64,000 bases of DNA from Whalleya microplaca. Its lineage: Eukaryota; Ascomycota; Sordariomycetes; Xylariales; Xylariaceae. The translations under genes were made by a program, and so were the position numbers. The stretch covers positions 434,001 through 498,000 of the forward strand of contig MU385729.1 of assembly GCA_022497155.1 (NCBI GenBank), read 5' to 3'. The notes under the pieces are model-generated. The model was given only the letters and a program-made list of their open reading frames with translations. It was not told where the DNA came from and did no database searches. Position 1 is the first letter of the stretch, and each line of letters begins with the position of its first letter. Shown piece after piece: positions 59,815 to 64,000 of this stretch.

Positions 59815-61137
59815 ATGATGGATGATCAATTTAACGGTCGCACGGATGACGATCTGTTCGCCGACGACTTCGAGCCCGTCAGCACTACCACCGACGTCGT
59901 CCAGGAAGAGATTATTACCGACGACGCAGCGTCCGCAGCCAAGAGTCTACCGTCAGCGAGCCCTGCGCAAGAATCCCAGGCTCCCCAACAGGCTCCCGCG
60001 CCCACCGCGCCTAGATCTCTTGCCCAATCGCGGCATGCGACGAAACCGGCGCATCAGCCCCGGGCGCACAAACGCTCGCCGAAGCCTAAACCCGCTACCA
60101 CTGCTGCTATCACCACCAACAACGCCGCTGCCGCTGCAGTTGTTCCGGACGCAGAGATAGAGGGTGAGAACGGAGCTTCAGCAGAAATAGCAGCCTCCCC
60201 CTCACCAACCGCAGCAGCAGCCTCACCAACCACACCAACAGCCGCATCACCATCAGCAACCGCAAACGCACCAACCGCAAACGCAACAACCGCAACCGCA
60301 GCAATCAAACCGGGCTCCAACACGGCCCTCGCGGACCGCCTAGCCTCGGGCGCGAACCCGCGCACGAAGCCGACGGAGACGGAGCTGGCGGCGAAGATGG
60401 CGCAGATGCGGATCCTGGCGGCGGAGAAGACGCGCAAGTTCGAGCAGGCGGAGCGCGACAGCCGCTCGCACGCGCTGGCCTACGAGCGCGGGATGGAGGA
60501 GGCGCGGCGGCGCCGCGAGGCCGAGGCCGAGGCCCGCCGGCGCGGCGACGAGGAGCGCCGCCGCCTGGACGCCGAGCGCGCCGCCAACCGCGAGCGCAAG
60601 CTGCGCGCCATGGGGGCTAAGGAGAGCTCGTGGGATGATGGGAAGGGGAAGGGGGGAGCGGGGTTTGAGGATGAGAGGGAGAGGAGAGGTGGGTTTAGGG
60701 GCGCGAATGGGGGTGTTAGGGGGGTGAGGAGCGGGATTGCGGGCAGTCGGTTCGCGGAGAGAGAGGATGGGCCGGTCAGGGAGTTCGGGGCCGATGATTT
60801 TCGGGGGCGTGGACGCGGGCGCGGGAGAGGCGGGGCTAGGGGTGGTCGGGGCGGTGGTGGACGCGGCGCATTTGGCGAGGGCGATCGGCCGGCTGCGCAT
60901 AATGGCCATGGCCATGGCAATGGGAATGGCAACGGCGCGGCCCATAAGAAGGAGAACCCGGTCCCGCCCAAGCCGGAGGACTTCCCCGCGCTGCCGCCTG
61001 GTAAGAAGCTCGACACGACAACGACACCTGCTTCTGTCGGACTCCCGAAGCTTTCACCCCTGTCGCCGGATGGTAATTCGGGTCCCATTGGGAAGTGGGA
61101 CGATGAGATGGCTGCGCTGGATGCCAAGGGCGCGTGA
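59815..61137 (+). CDS. RGG-box, coiled-coil protein, probable RNA-binding
   Basis: Intronless frame of 440 residues from ATG 59815 (a second ATG follows at once). The N-terminus is acidic (DDDLFADDFEPV), then comes a long Ala/Pro/Thr-rich, repetitive segment to about residue 165. Next is a highly charged helix (about 185-270: AAKMAQMRILAAEKTRKFEQ, then many EARRRREAEAEARRR-type repeats), likely a single alpha-helix or coiled coil. Then an RGG/RG-rich block (about 320-350: [20 protein letters not shown]) that in other proteins binds RNA and is arginine-methylated. Near the C-terminus stands PKPEDFPALPP, a motif form seen in translation-linked proteins. The overall plan recalls Stm1/SERBP1-like ribosome-associated proteins, but no clear family match was made. 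Convergent with LUC7, 351 bp apart. Confidence 0.8.
   Translation: MMDDQFNGRTDDDLFADDFEPVSTTTDVVQEEIITDDAASAAKSLPSASPAQESQAPQQAPAPTAPRSLAQSRHATKPAHQPRAHKRSPKPKPATTAAITTNNAAAAAVVPDAEIEGENGASAEIAASPSPTAAAASPTTPTAASPSATANAPTANATTATAAIKPGSNTALADRLASGANPRTKPTETELAAKMAQMRILAAEKTRKFEQAERDSRSHALAYERGMEEARRRREAEAEARRRGDEERRRLDAERAANRERKLRAMGAKESSWDDGKGKGGAGFEDERERRGGFRGANGGVRGVRSGIAGSRFAEREDGPVREFGADDFRGRGRGRGRGGARGGRGGGGRGAFGEGDRPAAHNGHGHGNGNGNGAAHKKENPVPPKPEDFPALPPGKKLDTTTTPASVGLPKLSPLSPDGNSGPIGKWDDEMAALDAKGA
60256..60305 (+). repeat. Imperfect AACCGCA repeat inside the RGG-protein gene
   Basis: Repeated AACCGCAA/AACGCAAC units code for alternating Thr, Ala, Asn residues in the low-complexity N-terminal part. 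Confidence 0.7.
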
Positions 61138-61488
61138 TAGTAATGGGATTTGTTTTACGAGTACTATGTTTGACTGGGAAAATTGTTGTCACGAAGAGTT
61201 GATTTGATTGACCTCATAAACGAGACGGACGCACTTAGACGACGGGAAGGGTACGAAGGGTACGAAGGGATGGGATAGGCTGGATGGGGGGATGATGATG
61301 AGTGTTGCCTGCAAAGGCGTATGTACGGACACAAGGGAAGCGATACCACTAAAATAAACCGGAGCATTGCATTTCAATGACTTATTAGTTAGTATATTTG
61401 TCTGTTCGCAGTGATATCCTATCTAGTTTTTGCAGTTCAATCCCAGACGCCAGTAACTCCATCCAATGCGAATACAGTTGATAAGACA
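61138..61488. other. Short convergent intergenic region
   Basis: 351 bp between the stop codons of the RGG-protein and LUC7 genes. It includes a direct repeat GGTACGAAG x2 near 61250-61270. No gene. Confidence 0.6.
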
Positions 61489-62394
61489 TCACCAGCCGCC
61501 GCGGAACCCACGTCCACTTCTACCACCGTAACCTCCACGTCTCGGGCCTCTGGGCCCCCCCTTCCATCCATTATCACCGTAATCATCACGCATGCCCATC
61601 CCACCATCATCCTGCAACGACGGGCGCGGACGGCCCCGAAGGTCCTTGGGCAAGGAATCGTACGTCTTGCGCATCTGGGCATAGCCGAGGTGCATCTTCC
61701 CGTAGAAGTGGTCCGCCAGACGGCGATCATTATCGAGGCGCGAGAGGTAGGCGCCGCAGACGTCGCAGACCTGCAGCTTCTGGTGGCCCGACGGCCCGCT
61801 GGTGTCGCTGAGGGCCTTGAGCTCGCGCTCGCGCTCCATCTTGGCCTGGGCGGCCTGGCGGACGCGGAAGAACTCCTCGTACGCGCGGCTCACCTCGCCC
61901 AGCTCGCCCAGCACCTGCACCTCCTGCAGCCCCGTGTTGATGGTGGTGGCGAGGTCGGCGATGGCTTTTAGTAGGACGTTCGTCTGCCGGATCTCGTCGG
62001 GCGTCTTCTCGAGGCGCCGCTGCGCCGCGTCGATCCGCCGGTTGCACTCCTCGATGTACTTCTGCAGGTCGCGCATGTAGTCGATCTCGAAGCCGTACTT
62101 CTGGCGCGCGGGCTCGGGGAGGGCTTCGTACTCGGCTTTGAGTGATTCCGCGTGGATCTTCGGACACTGGCCTAGGTCTTGCTTCGTGTTCGTGAACAGG
62201 TCGTGCGGACACGTCCCCACGATGAAGGAGCGGCACACCTTCGGGTCCGTCAGGGAGACTTGGGAGGCGCGCGAGGTTTGCGGCCCGCCCATTAGCTGCT
62301 CTGTGGTGATGACCGGGGTTAGTTGGTAAATCGTGGTTTGGGAGCGCAGCGAAACGGTGAACTTACCAAGCAGCTTTCTTTGCTCCGCCGCCAT
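61489..62394 (-). CDS. LUC7: U1 snRNP-associated splicing factor Luc7
   Basis: Two exons (62394-62367 and 62300-61489) give 279 residues. Splicing yields the family's conserved start MAAEQRKLLEQLMG. A CCCH-type zinc finger follows (VCRSFIVGTCPHDLF, then C and H in LGQCPKIHAE). A helical region (about 75-185) leads to a second, C2H2-type finger, CDVCGAYLSRLDNDRRLADH then HLGY. The C-terminus is short and Arg/Gly-rich (RGGYGGRSGRGFRGGW), possibly methylated. Luc7 is a component of U1 snRNP and helps choose 5' splice sites in the nucleus. The central 61740-62110 is GC-rich, producing long shadow frames. Confidence 0.95.
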   Translation of the reverse strand: MAAEQRKLLGKFTVSLRSQTTIYQLTPVITTEQLMGGPQTSRASQVSLTDPKVCRSFIVGTCPHDLFTNTKQDLGQCPKIHAESLKAEYEALPEPARQKYGFEIDYMRDLQKYIEECNRRIDAAQRRLEKTPDEIRQTNVLLKAIADLATTINTGLQEVQVLGELGEVSRAYEEFFRVRQAAQAKMERERELKALSDTSGPSGHQKLQVCDVCGAYLSRLDNDRRLADHFYGKMHLGYAQMRKTYDSLPKDLRGRPRPSLQDDGGMGMRDDYGDNGWKGGPRGPRRGGYGGRSGRGFRGGW

Positions 62395-63139
62395 GATGAA
62401 GAGCCTGAAGATACACCACGAGCTACTTGCTTCTAATGATCGATATGATTCAATTGGTAGGCGAAGTGGTGAGGATGTATAGAAGGTATGTCGTTGAGTT
62501 GAGGCTCTGAAGTTGATGTTGCCTTGTTGCGGCGAGGCTGAATCAATTGGAGAAGAAAGCTGAGAAGAGGACCGGAAAGCTTCCAGAAATTGCGGGGAAT
62601 GGGACTGGCCTCAGGGATTAATGCATAAACCCCACGATATCTGCATATGTACCTCTAATATTCAGTACATACTTCCTATCGTTGTCAGATTCGTTCATAA
62701 TCTATACTTGATATATATAGGGAGATTCTTATTAATATCCTGCAATAGTTGATAATCGTCAATAATAACACTAATAACACCCATTGGCAATGTTTTAAAA
62801 TAGGGAAAAATATTGACTGATATATGAATTTATTGCCATATCAAGCTTGTATTCCGTATGTACAAACTGGCTTCGAATTAATGCATGTCTAGATGTATCT
62901 TACTACATAACTGCATTCCATAACATGAAGTGACGTTAGCCCTCGCAGGGGACCCCTAACTCCACTAAGCCTTGCTGTATGTAATTCAGGTACATCCGTA
63001 CTCCGTACCTTATTCTGTTGTAATAATTCCACGTTTCCATTGCCCTCACAACCTTGACCAGACCTCTCCCTCTCCCTAGACCTCTGTCTGGTCTCTTCCG
63101 CGATAATAAAGCCTGGTCCCTAATGGACTATCGACACCC
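62395..63139. other. Divergent promoter region, LUC7 and GPI16
   Basis: About 0.75 kb, AT-rich in the middle (62690-62850), with C/T-rich stretch at 63060-63090 close to the GPI16 start. No gene or notable repeat. Confidence 0.55.
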
Positions 63140-64000
63140 ATGATGCGATCTGTCTTCCTTTCTTACCTGATACCCCTTTTTGTTTTTGTCTGGCCTGTTG
63201 TTATTGCTTCCGACTACTACGAGCAGTTAGTCCTCAAACCCTTACCGCAATCCACCCTCCTCGCCAGCTTCGACTTTCGATCCAATACGAGCTTGTCGCA
63301 GTTCGAAGCGCACAACTTCCAATACTTCCCGCGGTCACTGGGGCAGATATTACAACATGTGGGGACGAGAGAATTGCACTTGAGGTTCAGCCTGGGAAGA
63401 TGGGATGCTGAGAGCTGGGGAGCCCGGCCTTGGGACGGTACCAAGGAGGGCGGAACAGGCGTCGAGCTCTGGGCTTGGTTGGAAGCAGAGACTGATGAAG
63501 AGTATGACCAATTAGGCCCCTTCTCCCATCCTCAGGCCTCCATTGTTGACAATGATATACAGGGCTGACCGCAAATGGCTGATCTTGACGAACGCATTGT
63601 CCGGCCTCTTTTGCGCGTCCTTGAATTTCATCGATGAGACCCGAACGACTCGGCCCGTCATGTCCTTTAGACCTGAAGGAGACCACCCGAATGCTACCTT
63701 AGCGAACATGCACCTACTACACGGCGTCTTGCCCAGAGAGGTGGTCTGTACCGAGAACTTGACCCCTTTCCTAAAGCTCTTGCCATGCAAGGGGAAAGCA
63801 GGAATCTCGAGCTTGTTGGACGGGCACAAGCTGTTTGACGCGTCATGGCAAAGTATGGCTATCGACATCCGGCCTGTTTGCCCAGCCGGAGAAGAGTGTG
63901 TGCTGCAGATCGAGCAGACTATCGACATGGTCCTGGATATTGAAAGATCTAAGCGGCCCAGGGGTGAGATTGTCTACCAATTTTGGACCTTTACTATCAG
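63140..64000 (+). CDS. GPI16: GPI transamidase subunit Gpi16 (PIG-T), 5' part
   Basis: The start ATG at 63140 is followed directly by another; the first residues (MMRSVFLSYLIPLFVFVWPVVIAS) form a signal peptide. Exon 1 ends at 63501 (...TDEE) and exon 2 begins at 63563 (ADRKWL), running open to the window end, so the gene is truncated here. Conserved PIG-T segments: YYEQLVLKPLP, LLASFDFRS, HFPRSLGQIL-like NFQYFPRSLGQIL, ELHLRFSLGRWDAESWG, LTNALSGLFCASLNFID, TTRPVMSF, LPREVVCTENLTPFLKLLPC and GISSLLDGHKLFDASWQSM. Gpi16 is a membrane subunit of the ER complex that attaches GPI anchors. The Cys in REVVCTENL is the residue known to form the disulphide with the Gpi8 protease. About 274 residues are visible; the full-length family is near 600. 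Confidence 0.94.

Noticed and set aside
60340..61127. Antisense frames of 201-215 codons over the RGG-protein gene
   Set aside because: Complement of a GC-rich repetitive gene; Arg/Pro/Leu composition without domains.
61730..62236. 168-codon alternative-frame ORF within LUC7
   Set aside because: Same-strand shadow of the LUC7 coding frame, which has both zinc fingers.

Overview
The window comes from a filamentous ascomycete, most likely a Sordariomycete. The coding genes carry short spliceosomal introns (about 48-170 bp) with fungal donors (GTAAGT, GTATGT, GTGAGT) and CTAAC/CTGAC-type branch sites. The recognisable proteins (Ste20, Scp160/vigilin, Rsc9, ataxin-10/Ctr86, Med13, Luc7, Gpi16, methylthioadenosine phosphorylase) are typical fungal orthologues. 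Assignment to an order is not possible by eye. Exon structures below were assembled by hand from reading frames and splice signals; where stated, the spliced length is an exact multiple of three.

Layout. (1) 2.0-6.5 kb, minus strand: an 11-exon gene joining an N-terminal zinc finger, a P-loop GTPase-like domain, a His/Cys-rich segment, a RING finger and a patatin phospholipase domain. This is the most unusual gene in the window, and its patatin nucleophile codon reads Asn instead of Ser. (2) 6.5-13.2 kb: a gene-poor stretch with short repeats and a hairpin. (3) 13.2-14.4 kb: a short-chain polyol dehydrogenase/reductase with an N-terminal presequence. (4) 16.5-19.5 kb, minus: Ste20-type PAK kinase, followed by a 4.9-kb intergenic region and the multi-KH protein Scp160 (24.4-28.4 kb, plus). 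(5) 29.4-32.4 kb, minus: Rsc9; 33.4-35.1 kb, plus: a disordered protein of unknown function; 36.1-39.1 kb, minus: ataxin-10/Ctr86-like protein; 40.0-41.1 kb, minus: a small Cys-rich coiled-coil protein. (6) 42.3-46.7 kb: a convergent pair of flavoenzymes (FAD monooxygenase and secreted berberine-bridge-type oxidase), separated from its left neighbour by an AT-rich island. (7) 47.7-48.9 kb: methylthioadenosine phosphorylase; 50.9-55.6 kb, minus: Mediator subunit 13. (8) After a 4.3-kb gene-poor stretch: an RGG-box protein, Luc7 (U1 snRNP) and the 5' part of Gpi16 (GPI transamidase), cut by the window end.

Most of the window is housekeeping: signalling (Ste20), chromatin and transcription (Rsc9, Med13), RNA processing and translation (Luc7, Scp160, RGG protein), methionine salvage and GPI anchoring. 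The genes do not form one pathway. The accessory parts are the GTPase-RING-patatin gene, which resembles nucleotide-binding immune-type proteins, and the two-flavoenzyme pair, which may be a small oxidative metabolic module. No CRISPR array, rRNA or convincing tRNA gene was seen, and no intact transposon.
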